In this document: positions 36,831-46,054 of the stretch, one piece after another
Layout: each line of letters opens with the position of its first letter
Numbering within the stretch: position 1 is the first letter of the stretch
Assembly (NCBI RefSeq): GCF_900113575.1
Contig: NZ_FOPV01000005.1
Coordinates: 1 to 64,000 of the forward strand
Reading direction: 5' to 3'
Origin: Nitrosospira sp. Nsp14
GTDB taxonomy: Bacteria > Pseudomonadota > Gammaproteobacteria > Burkholderiales > Nitrosomonadaceae
Length of the DNA stretch: 64,000 nucleotides
Notes under the pieces: generated by a model
What the model saw: the letters and a program-made list of their open reading frames with translations, nothing else
The model's database searches: none
Told to the model about the DNA's origin: nothing
Translations under genes and position numbers: made by a program

Positions 36831-38495
36831 TTATGACTGCCGGGAGGCGCGCCGCTCTTTCTTCCAGATATCGAGAAAGAGTTTCAGCTTGTCTCGCTTG
36901 GTTAAGCGCTCATTGGCAAGCGTTTCGAGAAACTCTGCAAGTCGTTTCGATTTCACGACCGTGTAAACCGTCAATGCAACAGATGGAATGAATACCAGCA
37001 TGAAGTAGAGGAGCTTGGTGCCGAGCGGATTGTCGGCGGCAGCGATCACGTTCATTCCCAGAAAACCGGTGGTCACCGTACCGATCAGGCCGAACGTGGT
37101 TACCACAGTCAGCCGCACGACCGAATCCGTTTGTCGCCGCAACTGGTCTCTTTCCAGATAATCATTCATGTCCAGGATACGCACCCGAGTACGATTGTAA
37201 AGTTCGTCGGTACCGAGGTGCTTTCCCATCATGCTAAACAGATCGCGAGCCTGCGCCTGGTCAGACACTTCATGAAACCAATAACGATGGGTGAACCGCA
37301 AAAAAATCTCTGTTAGTTGCTTTATGTCGCGCCTGAAGGTTTGCACCGACTTGGGCTGGCGAATATCCATCTGGCTAAGCTCGGCAACGAGCCGGTTGGA
37401 GAGCATTAGCAAGGCGGCCTTGTGAAAATGCGTAATCAGAAAGAACAGAAAATACTGATGGCGGAACTGTCCCAACATGCCGCTTTCCGCCTCAGTGAAG
37501 AACGGTTCGGATGCTTCGCCTACCATCGTAAAATCATGGCCGTTGGAAATCAGGCGCACATTGTTGAAATCGTGCTCCCGTCCTTCTTCCCAATAGCGAT
37601 CGTAGCAATAGCGTCGCTCGAAATCCTCAAGGAACCGCTCTGAAAAGGGTAGCGTCTGCGCATTCCCTGGGCCCGTGACCAACCCGAATCTCACTAGATC
37701 ACCGCGGGTCAGCCGACTGGTTTCGTCCAAAGCGAGGTAACTCATCAACGGCATGCGTTGATATTCGATTTCCCGGTAACGAACGTTCCCCTCCCGCGGC
37801 GATTGATAAAGCACCAGAGGTTCCATAAGAAATTCCCAATGGGACGCGACGCACGGAGCCCGATGTTCGCTGACAAAGCGCAGATATCGCCCCTTGTTCT
37901 CATAGTCCGACACAGCAAGGACAGCACCACTATGAGAGAGCCACTCAACCCGCTCCGCACAGTGCCCGCCACGGCTGCTGGGCTCCCAGTGGGTGGGGTA
38001 AGTGCGCCCGAAGCGGTACAAGGTATCAAGCGCCTGCCGCAACGACAATTTTTCGCCGGCGATTTCCACCACCAGGATTGCAATGTCTATGTCATAAAAG
38101 AAATACAGGTCGATGTGCGCGACATCGAACGACATGGGCGCAGTATCGCCGGGAAGGGTAATTCGCACCTGCGCAATATCACTGCGGCGAAACACATGAA
38201 TTGGGGAACGTCCGGACTTTTCGTCGCTGCCCGTACCCTCGCCATATAAAAAACGCTGTACAAATGGCAGGAAGGTTACGAATTCCTTGTAGTGCCTTTC
38301 CTTGAATTCACCCGGGTCGCCGCCGAACTCGTCCACCACCTCATTCCAGACAGAATCAGCGCTTGTCGCATTCAGACATTCCCAATGGTTTTGTATCTGG
38401 GTTCCTTCATAACGCGGCAATAGCTGCACCGGCCAAAGGGCGATTTCCCTGAATTTTTCGACGCTTGCCAATTGAAGCGGTTCAGTGGGATTCAT
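36831..38495 (-). CDS. CorA-like divalent-cation transporter
   Basis: 554 residues, ribosome site AAGGATGAG. The large N-terminal cytoplasmic part (about 1-460) is acidic and mixed alpha/beta, followed by two membrane helices at about 462-485 and 494-514 and a basic tail. The end of the first helix carries the GMN signature (G480, M481, N482) that forms the selectivity filter of CorA-type Mg2+/Co2+ channels. The N-terminal domain is longer than in E. coli CorA (about 316 residues) and has an unusual sequence (SRGGHCAERVEWLSHSG, SHWEFLMEPLVLYQSPREG), so this is a divergent subfamily. Transport substrate is not certain. It is monocistronic. Confidence 0.82.
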   Translation of the reverse strand: MNPTEPLQLASVEKFREIALWPVQLLPRYEGTQIQNHWECLNATSADSVWNEVVDEFGGDPGEFKERHYKEFVTFLPFVQRFLYGEGTGSDEKSGRSPIHVFRRSDIAQVRITLPGDTAPMSFDVAHIDLYFFYDIDIAILVVEIAGEKLSLRQALDTLYRFGRTYPTHWEPSSRGGHCAERVEWLSHSGAVLAVSDYENKGRYLRFVSEHRAPCVASHWEFLMEPLVLYQSPREGNVRYREIEYQRMPLMSYLALDETSRLTRGDLVRFGLVTGPGNAQTLPFSERFLEDFERRYCYDRYWEEGREHDFNNVRLISNGHDFTMVGEASEPFFTEAESGMLGQFRHQYFLFFLITHFHKAALLMLSNRLVAELSQMDIRQPKSVQTFRRDIKQLTEIFLRFTHRYWFHEVSDQAQARDLFSMMGKHLGTDELYNRTRVRILDMNDYLERDQLRRQTDSVVRLTVVTTFGLIGTVTTGFLGMNVIAAADNPLGTKLLYFMLVFIPSVALTVYTVVKSKRLAEFLETLANERLTKRDKLKLFLDIWKKERRASRQS

Positions 38496-39482
38496 CTCAT
38501 CCTTGTGTGTTGAGAGAACTGGATCATTGCCATTAGCCTAGCATAGCAGGGGCCAGGCTATCCAAACCGCGGGCTTGGCATATACGGAATATATGGAATG
38601 ATGTTACGGTCCCAGCCGCCCTATCGAATCGCGATCCGGTCCAGCCGGTCATGCGCCGACGTACACAATCTAAAAGACAGCAAGATTGGCCATGGCATTA
38701 TCCGCGTCCGCCAACTCTATGCATGAGTTTGATGTTCATCAATGATGGTTCTTGAATTGTCCTATGGAGGCAGGGCAGGGATTCGTTCTTCTAGCAGGTC
38801 ACAAGCCCTTCGAATGGAATTAACGATGCCTGGAAGCAACATTTGAGGGCAAAAATGTCCTAATGGGCTGGTAACACGTCCTACCTTCCCATCTTCCCAC
38901 TTCAGACCTTGCGACCTTTAGGTCTTGAAACCTTCCGGAAAACGCTCTTATTTCAGGTTATCCCCCAGCGGTAATATTTCATTTAAAAGAGGACAGATCA
39001 GATTCTTTATTACTGCCAACCACATAGATCTAGTACTCATACGGGCAGACTATATGCCTCCCGCACTAATGGACTATGACGCGGTTCATAGCTGAGTCAT
39101 ACGGCTGTGTAATTATCGCCGCTGTTAAATATCCTGATTGATTATCTGGCCAGGTTCATAGGTCTCAGAAACCCGTTCCGCGGGCTTCCAAAGAAGACCC
39201 ATCTGCTGAAAAACAGTCTTTGCCGGTAGGGGGCAGGGGCTGAAACAATCAATAACAATAAACAAAAAGCCGACGTGCTGAAGTCGGGATTGCTGTCAGG
39301 AAGAAGTGAAGCGCGCCTATGCGCGGCCGTTCGAAAGGCATCGATAAGGTTGTGCGATCGTGGCGCAGGAGAGCGCCAAGAGTATCAGGTTTTTGATGTG
39401 GTTTCATTTGACATAAACGATGCTTTTATCCGGCTATTCGGAAGATATGTCAGAACGCTGTTTCCTATACTACGGAGGTTTT
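38496..39482. other. Long gap, no recognisable gene
   Basis: About 990 bases. An ORF at 39275-39700 has no motif and overlaps the next real gene in another frame. No repeats or terminators could be identified with confidence. The promoter of the following gene is expected near 39400, where TTGACA is present at 39408, but a matching -10 box is weak. Confidence 0.5.
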
Positions 39483-39773
39483 ATGAAAGCTTCATACAAG
39501 AAATTATTGATCGTCGGAATGCTTGGTTTTATGCCCATTATGGGAGTGCAGGCGCACGGAGTGCGGCCTTATTTTCCGCCAGCGGAAACAGAGCAGAGCG
39601 GAGAAGTAACCAAGAATCACGAATATGTCAAATTGGAAGAAACACGAAAGATTGCGCGGGATTCGACAAACGATGTTCAGGTCATTGCTCCGCATATTAG
39701 TGAGACATATGAAAGCAGCGTGAATTCAGACAGTTCCGGGGTGGGCGCGCCGTCATCTGGGAGCGTCTACTGA
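39483..39773 (+). CDS. Small exported protein, first of a same-strand set
   Basis: 96 residues from ATG 39483, with the ribosome site ACGGAGGT. Signal peptide KKLLIVGMLGFMPIMGVQA is followed by a mature chain that begins HGVRPYFPPAETEQ and continues with a hydrophilic, Ser/Glu-rich and likely disordered stretch ending SSGVGAPSSGSVY. An N-terminal His right after the signal peptidase site can act as a copper-binding amino-terminal group in some periplasmic proteins; that is an inference here. The gene is 187 bases upstream of the beta-propeller gene on the same strand, with the Sco gene further on. Confidence 0.65.
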   Translation: MKASYKKLLIVGMLGFMPIMGVQAHGVRPYFPPAETEQSGEVTKNHEYVKLEETRKIARDSTNDVQVIAPHISETYESSVNSDSSGVGAPSSGSVY

Positions 39774-39960
39774 TCTCGTCCGTTTTTGCGGTTCCGCTTC
39801 ATGGCGGAATCGACAAAATCCATCGAAAGATGGTGATTTTCAAGTCTGGTACGTCATAACTGTAGTAAGTATCTCGATCTGGTTTTCCTGAGCGCCTGAA
39901 AGATGATTTTCAGGCACTCGGGAATTTAATAAATAAAAATATCGTCAATAGGGAGTTAAA

Positions 39961-41319
39961 GTGATTGTAATGAAGCGATTTTTTAATCTGGTTTCGGTGG
40001 CTGCGATGGGCGCGGCCATGCTATCAGGCGGTGCTGTCAGCGCGAGCGGTAACGACCAATCGCCGTGGACACCCGTTCAGTCCCCGAATATCTACAATAA
40101 TTATCTGCAGCCCGTGGCGACCGCCATCGACTATCATACGCGGATGCTCTATCTCTTCAATTATGAAAATGACAAACTGATAACAATCGATCCGCAAAGC
40201 ATACCCGGGTGGCCGGGAAACGTTCCGTTACAGCATACTGTTGTCATGCCTGAGGGGAACCGCATCTATATAACGTCGGATAATACGGCGGAACATGCTT
40301 CCTACATCATTGCCCTCAACGTCAATCATATCGACTGGCATTCGGGCCTGGTTTCTCTGACAGTGGATTCGGTGTTGCCGGTCGATGTCCCGAATACGCC
40401 ATCGGAATTGCCGTTCGTACAGCCGGTCAATCCCGTCCAGGCGGTCCCCAACTGGGTAATTGGCAGGGGAACCCAGATTCATGGTCCCACGATATTGCCC
40501 TATTCCGATTATCTTTATTTCACGGAATTCACCTCGAACAGGGTGCGCGTGGTCAATCACAAGCTGAACCAACTGGCGAGCGTGGACCCCATTGTCATTC
40601 CCGGATACACCGAGCAGACACATGGCGTGAATTTCAACAAGTCGGGCACCGTTGGACTTGGCACAGGGTACTTTTTCGACAACAGCGTGATCGATGTATA
40701 TAAATCCAACCGGGAAACCGGCGCCCTGGAGACGGTCGGCCAGATCATGCTCGGAAATGAGAAAAAGCATGCCGCTTTCACCCACTTCGTGTACTGGCTG
40801 GATGAACGCTATGCGCTCACCGCTTCCATGCAGTTCGATAAGACTTCGCTGACCCCTTCAAGCACCAATCACATCATTCCGCCCAGCGTGTGGCTGATCG
40901 ATTCAGTGGCGGGAACGGCAAAAAAGATTCTCGACCATACCGATCAGGTCAATGGCAAAGGCGTGTTCCGCTCCGCCTCCGATCTGGCGGTGGTGAACGG
41001 CAAACTCTATATCGCGGAGGAAGATACGCTTGACCCCACCTTCGCCAATGACGGCTACATTTCCGTTTTTGACCTGTCCGACCGCGAAAAGCCGCGCTTC
41101 ATCAAAAGGCTCAAGCCGGGCTTCGAATTGCCGGCGGGATACACCGTTGCTCATACGATCAGCCCGACTCCGGATAACCGTTTCCTGATGGTGGCAAGCT
41201 GGGTATCGGGCTACGTGATAAAGATCGATACCGCGACCGATACGGTCACCAAGGCGTGGGGTCCGAGCGACGGTCTGGTGCAACCACATGGCATTTACGC
41301 CGCCGGTGGGCTGCGCTGA
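39961..41319 (+). CDS. Exported beta-propeller protein (YncE/PQQ-like)
   Basis: 452 residues from the GTG at 39961, which follows GGGAGTTAAA; the ATG at 39970 is an alternative. Signal peptide with core LVSVAAMGAAMLSGGAVSA. The mature protein has repeated beta-sheet blades: LYLFNYENDKLITIDPQSIP, RIYITSDNTAEHASYIIALN, LYFTEFTSNRVRVVNHKLNQ, LYIAEEDTLDPTFANDGYIS and MVASWVSGYVIKIDTATDTV. This is the pattern of a six- or seven-blade propeller of the YncE/selenium-binding or 40-residue YVTN type. His residues (IHGPTILPYSD, QTHGVNFN, AHTISPTP and QPHGIYA near the end) recur at inner-strand positions, which could make a metal site, as in propellers with a central cofactor. Confidence 0.75.
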   Translation: MIVMKRFFNLVSVAAMGAAMLSGGAVSASGNDQSPWTPVQSPNIYNNYLQPVATAIDYHTRMLYLFNYENDKLITIDPQSIPGWPGNVPLQHTVVMPEGNRIYITSDNTAEHASYIIALNVNHIDWHSGLVSLTVDSVLPVDVPNTPSELPFVQPVNPVQAVPNWVIGRGTQIHGPTILPYSDYLYFTEFTSNRVRVVNHKLNQLASVDPIVIPGYTEQTHGVNFNKSGTVGLGTGYFFDNSVIDVYKSNRETGALETVGQIMLGNEKKHAAFTHFVYWLDERYALTASMQFDKTSLTPSSTNHIIPPSVWLIDSVAGTAKKILDHTDQVNGKGVFRSASDLAVVNGKLYIAEEDTLDPTFANDGYISVFDLSDREKPRFIKRLKPGFELPAGYTVAHTISPTPDNRFLMVASWVSGYVIKIDTATDTVTKAWGPSDGLVQPHGIYAAGGLR

Positions 41320-41386
41320 GTTTTGGCAGGTTTTAGCCGGTCTTAGCTGTATTCATAGCTGGTCCACCTGGTTTTCCGCCATGACT

Positions 41387-41409
41387 CACCATGGATGCGA
41401 TCCATGGTG
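41387..41409. repeat. Perfect 10-bp inverted repeat
   Basis: CACCATGGAT-GCG-ATCCATGGTG lies between the propeller and sco genes. A second, alternative pairing is possible: GGTCCACC at 41361-41368 with GGTGGACC at 41406-41413. No T-run follows. It could be a processing or regulatory hairpin. Confidence 0.6.
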
Positions 41410-41467
41410 GACCGCTTCAAGTCTGAAAATAAAAGATTACCAGATTGATTCAGGAAGGATGAACTGA

Positions 41468-42064
41468 ATGAAGCAGAGGATCCTACGGAAACAGCGCTTT
41501 CTCGCCGCTGTGGCCATATTCTTTCTTTTTTGCCAAGCCAATGGCAGCGCGGCAACAATTGTCCTGCGCCGCCCGGTGTCTCTGCAAGCGGAAACGGTTA
41601 CTCATTTGCGGCAAGCACACGCTCTGGATGGCAGCCAGTGGCAACTCGTTGTTTTTGGATTTACGCATTGCAAGGATGTTTGTCCAGTTTCGCTCTCCAA
41701 TCTATCCATGCTGATGAAGGCGGCGACCAGGGAGCAAATCAAGCTGGATGGCACGTTCGTCACCGTGGACCCGGAGCGGGACACGAATGAGATTCTGGCC
41801 AAATACACCACAAACTTTGGGCCTGACATTTCATATTTACGCTTCGAAGGGGAAGAACTGGAGCGGTTCAAGGCGGCTTTCAGCGTGGAAACGATTTTCT
41901 ATACGAAGAATGCCGGCAACAAGAATAATTACCAGGTCGATCACAGCACTTCGGCATTCCTGATCGATCCTGAAGGGAAAATCAGGGTCATATTCGATGC
42001 GTTAAAAGATGCCGATAGCATGGCAAGGATATTCCGGGAAAACAAGGAATTGTTCAAGTCATGA
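41468..42064 (+). CDS. Sco1/SenC/PrrC family copper-binding thioredoxin-like protein
   Basis: 198 residues, ribosome site AGGAAGGATG. Signal anchor FLAAVAIFFLFCQANGSAA. The Sco signature is complete: CxxxC in FTHCKDVCPVSLSNL (C68 and C72) and the distal His in VDHSTSAFLIDPEGKI (H159), which together bind copper. The DPERDTNEILAKYT segment is also typical. Sco proteins deliver copper to CuA of cytochrome oxidase or act as periplasmic redox proteins. No oxidase subunit is adjacent; instead the gene is followed, with a four-base overlap, by an exported orphan, and preceded by the propeller. A role in a different cuproprotein is possible. Confidence 0.92.
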   Translation: MKQRILRKQRFLAAVAIFFLFCQANGSAATIVLRRPVSLQAETVTHLRQAHALDGSQWQLVVFGFTHCKDVCPVSLSNLSMLMKAATREQIKLDGTFVTVDPERDTNEILAKYTTNFGPDISYLRFEGEELERFKAAFSVETIFYTKNAGNKNNYQVDHSTSAFLIDPEGKIRVIFDALKDADSMARIFRENKELFKS

Positions 42065-42699
42065 AGTGGGCCAAATTACTCGTATTGCTGTGCTCTATGA
42101 TAGGGGGGCTATCCGTATCGGCCATGCAAGTGGAGCCGGATCCCCGGATGATCATATCGTCCATGGACAGGTCTGTTTCCCCCGAGCTCGATATCCTGCG
42201 GGTGACGGCAGATGTTTCCCCCGATAATCGCCTCGTGTTTGAGGTGAAGACGAGGGGAGAACGAATCGACGGAATCGATGGCGGGGGCGACGATTATTTG
42301 CTCCTGCAGATTTTGCACGAAAAGGCTTATGTTCTTTTTATCCCGGTGAGCAAGAAAAAAGGGGGTAGGGTATTGATATATGAGGGCAGCCTGCAAGCTG
42401 AAAGCCAAACGTTGCCAAAGGTGCTGACAGTATCCACGGAGCCCAGCCTGCAGGCGGGATCTGATGTCCGGCACATATTTCGTGGGGCGGAATTCACGGT
42501 GCCTGTCGACTGGATCGATTTTGGCGGCGATTTCAGCTTTGATGCCTACACCGTTAAAGCGAGCATACAGGGAAATACTTTGATCGTCGGCGACGTATAC
42601 GATCAGGCACGAAAAGGCCGTGCCGGGGAGAAGCGGTTTTCCGCCATTACTTTGTTGAATAAAATTTGCACGCCGCGCGGATTGCGATCAGCTCAGTGA
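42061..42699 (+). CDS. Exported orphan protein coupled to sco
   Basis: 212 residues, ATG overlapping the sco stop by four bases, so translational coupling is likely. Signal peptide MKWAKLLVLLCSMIGGLSVS, cleavage after SA near residue 22. The mature part is beta-rich: VSPELDILRVTADVSPDNRL, VFEVKTRGERIDGIDGGGDD, YLLLQILHEKAYVLFIPVSK, FRGAEFTVPVDWIDFGGDFS and KASIQGNTLIVGDVYDQARK. I recognise no family. It has a single Cys near the C-terminus (NKICTPRG). It is presumably a periplasmic partner of the Sco protein. Confidence 0.7.
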   Translation: MKWAKLLVLLCSMIGGLSVSAMQVEPDPRMIISSMDRSVSPELDILRVTADVSPDNRLVFEVKTRGERIDGIDGGGDDYLLLQILHEKAYVLFIPVSKKKGGRVLIYEGSLQAESQTLPKVLTVSTEPSLQAGSDVRHIFRGAEFTVPVDWIDFGGDFSFDAYTVKASIQGNTLIVGDVYDQARKGRAGEKRFSAITLLNKICTPRGLRSAQ

Positions 42700-43322
42700 T
42701 CGCTTAAAAAATGACCATTCTGATTTCCCCGCCGGTTTCAATCTTCTCGAATCCCCATCGGGAGACGCGTTTGAGCTAGTCATTCCCGCTTATAGTTCTT
42801 CCGCCTGCGCCACCTCAAAACGGTTCCGTTTCCCGGCCTGCGCCTTCGTTATTCCCGGATATTCGTTCGGTCTTAATGACTATTTGTTCTTTGTTATTAT
42901 CCCATATAATGACAACGTCATCATCTTGACATATTTTTATGAGATATTTATCGCGGTGTCTATCTCCTCTCCTTGATAGATGCCTTAGGCGTTTATCCGA
43001 TGGGTGACACGCCAGCCCGGTCCAGGGGGAACGAGTTCTGTACCGGGCTTCTTTTTTTCAGTAAGCATGCTGGTGCCCGCCTCAAGGGTCTTGCAGCCGG
43101 CCGATGGCAACGGGATGAACACGATGGTGATGGTTTCCCGCCTGACCTTTTGCCACGCTCGTCCAATCGCAGCAGCCTATGAACCGGCAGAGAAGGCAGC
43201 TACTGACTTTTATTTCGCTGATTCGGCCGCTTTGGCATACAAGCGTCATGTCGCAGGACTGTCAATGCGACAACCGTCGGAATTCAGCGGCTTTCTATCA
43301 TTAATGCTCAGGGAGACGACGA
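42700..43322. other. Long gap with a possible structured leader
   Basis: About 620 bases. A TTGACA at 42926-42931 could be a -35 box with a weak -10. Downstream, two consecutive hairpins occur before a T-run (see 42990-43058). No ORF with a motif was found; an ORF at 43004-43522 overlaps the porin gene in another frame. Confidence 0.5.
42990..43058 (+). terminator. Two hairpins with T-run: terminator or leader RNA
   Basis: First GGCGT...ACGCC (near 42988-43013), then AGCCCGGT (43014-43021) pairing with ACCGGGCT (43042-43049) and a run TCTTTTTTT. The second hairpin with its U-tract has the form of an intrinsic terminator with a 20-nt loop (CCAGGGGGAACGAGTTCTGT). The gap to the upstream gene (290 bases) suggests a leader or attenuator of the downstream barrel gene as an alternative. 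Confidence 0.5.
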
Positions 43323-44669
43323 ATGAGAAGTGCCATCAGGAAAATGCAGGATGTATCAGGAAAGCGGGCGAGAAAACACCTGGTAGTACAGTTCGATCCA
43401 AACAGGAAGGCCCGCAATTTTTACGTCAGGGCCGCAAGATTGGCGCTGGCGGCAGGTTTTCTGTCGTTCCTGCCGGAGGCGTTCGCGATGAACGGCCTGG
43501 GCCATCCGGAAATCAAACCTAAATGGGCTATCGATGACAGCCGGTGGATCACCCTCGGCGCCGGCTTTCGCGGCTCGGGCGTGTGGGTGGAGAACCCGTC
43601 GGCGGATAATTTCAAGACGCTTTTCAGCATCGACAATGCCCGTGTTTTTCTAAACGGGCAGATCCATAAATATATCAAATTTGAAAGCTACACCGATTGT
43701 ACTTTCTGCAATAACACCGATCCGGGAGACAATCCCAAGATGTCCTATACGGTCCTGGCGGCCATAGGAAAGGTGGAATTCAACCGGTATATCAATGTCT
43801 GGGGCGGACGCATGCAGATCCCCACAGAGCGGGGCGAGTTGGCCGGACCTTTTCACCAGGCGACCCATGACCCCTTCAAGACGCCATCTTTTCCGCAGGG
43901 TTTCAGCACAAAATTTGGCAGCGGCGGGGCAGGGCGTTATGGCCATGATGAAGGCGTCACTTTTTGGGGTAACCTCGAGCCAGGGTTTGTTCGCGGCACG
44001 CTCGGGTATGCTGGCGGTATCTATCGGGGACTCCAGTCATCTACGCCCATGCGCATGGGACCCAACCAGGAAAACAGCGTGTCTTTTGCCGGGCGCCTGA
44101 CGTATAACTTCCTTAATCCTGAAATCAATCCGGGCTTTTATACCCGCAGTACTTATTTCGGAAAGGCGGGGGATATTCTCGCAGCTGCAGTCGGCACGTC
44201 CTACCAAAAGGATGGCGCGGGATCATTCGCCCATCCCAGCGATTTCCTCGGTCTTGTCGGCGATATCCTGTTGGAAAAAGTTTTACCGCGAAATACGGGC
44301 GTAGTTACTGTCAATGGAGAATACAAAAAGTTCTACGCCAATTATTCCCCCCTGGCCTTTGCCAACCCGGATTGTTTTTGCATATTCGATGGGCAATCGT
44401 GGACGGTAACAGGACTTTATTTGATACCCGCCCACATAGGAATCGGACAACTCCAGCCGTACGGAAGGTTTACCAGTATTCAACCTGACCACAGCAGCAA
44501 ACGGGAGGAAGTCGAGGCGGGTGTAAACTATATTATCAATGGCTTTAATGCGCGTATTTCAGCCTACTACCAGCACGGAGATCTGCGGACCAAAGGTACC
44601 AATTATGCGCCTGATGTGGTGGGCGACAAGGTGGATGTTTTCAAACTGTCATTCCAGCTGCAAATGTGA
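43323..44669 (+). CDS. Outer-membrane beta-barrel (porin-like) protein
   Basis: 448 residues, ribosome site GGGAGACG. A long basic N-terminal region (about 37 residues) precedes the hydrophobic signal core RLALAAGFLSFLPEAFA, so the true start may be later or the signal is of the extended type. The mature chain alternates amphipathic strands and ends FKLSFQLQM, a normal barrel end with a terminal hydrophobic residue. TLGAGFRGSGVWVENPSADN, FESYTDCTFCNNTDPGDN, NVWGGRMQIPTERGELAGPF and PEINPGFYTRSTYFGKAG are notable. Two CxxC-like pairs (CTFC, CFC) are unusual for a porin and may bind metal. The barrel would be the outer-membrane partner of the upstream periplasmic proteins. Confidence 0.75.
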   Translation: MRSAIRKMQDVSGKRARKHLVVQFDPNRKARNFYVRAARLALAAGFLSFLPEAFAMNGLGHPEIKPKWAIDDSRWITLGAGFRGSGVWVENPSADNFKTLFSIDNARVFLNGQIHKYIKFESYTDCTFCNNTDPGDNPKMSYTVLAAIGKVEFNRYINVWGGRMQIPTERGELAGPFHQATHDPFKTPSFPQGFSTKFGSGGAGRYGHDEGVTFWGNLEPGFVRGTLGYAGGIYRGLQSSTPMRMGPNQENSVSFAGRLTYNFLNPEINPGFYTRSTYFGKAGDILAAAVGTSYQKDGAGSFAHPSDFLGLVGDILLEKVLPRNTGVVTVNGEYKKFYANYSPLAFANPDCFCIFDGQSWTVTGLYLIPAHIGIGQLQPYGRFTSIQPDHSSKREEVEAGVNYIINGFNARISAYYQHGDLRTKGTNYAPDVVGDKVDVFKLSFQLQM

Positions 44670-44815
44670 CCCGCTTGTTCGCTGCCTTGATGCCCAACCC
44701 CACGTCCGGTTCCAGGCACCGGACGAGGCCAGGTTAGGTAGGTTAGATATAGGTTTCGGCGGGTTTCGGCTACGCTAAATCCACTCCCGCAGTTCCTCGT
44801 TCAGCGCGAGTAACG

Positions 44816-45385
44816 TTATTCCTGATCTTCCGTGCCGGCTTGCGGCGGGGTTGGCGCTACCTGCTCCCAGCCGTCCGGACATTCCTTGACGTAGGGGTAG
44901 TAGCCCTCGGCAGAGCGACAGTAATGCCAGTAATTCCCTTGAGATCCGGTAGCAGGTTGGGCCGGTTGGGCCACGTCTTTTCGCTCGATGTATACCGCGG
45001 GTGGAACGAACCTGCCGGCTGCGGGCGGATAGCCGTAATACGCGGGCGGGTAGTAGGGCGGCATATAGCCGAACGCACCAAAGCCGAAACCCCAGGCCGG
45101 CCAGCCGCCATAATATGGATGGACATGATGGTGATGATGTTTTCCATGGTGTCCGTGCCCTCCCTTATGGCCGTGCCCATCCCCATCCTTATCCGGCTGC
45201 CCATCGCCGTCCTTGTCCTGATCGTTGTCGCCGTCCCCCGGCTCGTCCATTCCGCCGTCCTCAAACCCTCCATCATCGGAGCCGCCATCATCTCCGCCAT
45301 CCTGGGCTAACGCGGGGACCGTCGAGTTTAATCCCAGCAGCGCGGCCACCAAGCATGCGAGACATAACCGTTTGAGTTTTTCCAC
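44816..45385 (-). CDS. Exported His/Asp/Gly-rich protein with Trp-Cys C-terminal domain
   Basis: 189 residues, signal peptide core LCLACLVAALLGLNSTVPAL. The mature part opens with an Asp/Gly run (DGGDDGGSDDGGFEDGG) and DNDQDKDGDGQPDKDGDG, similar to calcium-binding loops, then a His/Gly run (GHGHKGGHGHHGKHHHHH) that should bind copper, nickel or zinc. A Pro/Tyr/Gly-rich linker follows, then the C-terminal unit YWHYCRSAEGYYPYVKECPD, GWEQVAPTPP, found in many uncharacterised exported proteobacterial proteins. Two Cys may form a disulfide. It is convergent with the barrel gene. A metal-buffering role is suggested, not proven. Confidence 0.8.
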   Translation of the reverse strand: MEKLKRLCLACLVAALLGLNSTVPALAQDGGDDGGSDDGGFEDGGMDEPGDGDNDQDKDGDGQPDKDGDGHGHKGGHGHHGKHHHHHVHPYYGGWPAWGFGFGAFGYMPPYYPPAYYGYPPAAGRFVPPAVYIERKDVAQPAQPATGSQGNYWHYCRSAEGYYPYVKECPDGWEQVAPTPPQAGTEDQE

Positions 45386-46054
45386 AGGAACTCCCGTTTT
45401 CAGGCACGCGAAATCGAACCAAAACCGGAACTATTTTCCCAAGCCATGCAAATCGCAACGTCAATCCGAATGTCTCGATATAACCGTATTTAAATCAATG
45501 AACGCATATCGACACGTTCAGATGACATGTTCCGGCGGTTGCTATGACAGGCAGGGGTTGGAAAAATTCGCTAGCCGGAAAGTGACGGGAAGTGACAGTA
45601 CATCACGGGCACGGTGGCGCCTGATGGTGGAATAGCGGAAAGCGGAATAATGAATGGCGCCGCGCTTGCTTCCCCGTTCCGTGTGTCCCATTACCCCATT
45701 ACCCCCATTACCCCCATTACCCCCGTTACCGAAGCGGGACGCAAACATGAATGGATTTCTGCGACTCGCTGTACTCGACGTACGGGTGCCTGACGGGGCT
45801 TGGCGAGGGGCGCTAACAGGACGATCGCGACTGCCTATGCGGTTGGCTTTGGCTGCTATGGCTCTCAGGTCTGGATATCTGTGGCCTTGGCAACAGACCA
45901 TCGGCTCCGGGTTGTGCCATCGTCTACTGTAGAGGGTATGAGAAACGACCGATTTCAGCTACGCCGTTGGTTCGAAGAAATGGGGGAGCAAGGAATCCCG
46001 ATTAAATGATGTCGACGGGAATGACGACTAACTTTTAGCGGAAGGGTGGTTAAA
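45386..46054. other. Long gap with a 9-bp tandem repeat
   Basis: About 670 bases. At 45688-45730 there are five units of CCATTACCC (the first junction one base shorter, the last unit CCGTTACC). Short ORFs on both strands have no motif. The last 50 bases hold the ribosome site for the next gene. Confidence 0.6.

Noticed and set aside
39275-39700. 141-residue ORF upstream of the small exported protein gene
   Set aside because: Overlaps the gene with the strong ribosome site and signal peptide; no motif.
43004-43522. 172-residue ORF before the outer-membrane barrel
   Set aside because: Its second half is the barrel gene in another frame, and there is no recognisable domain.
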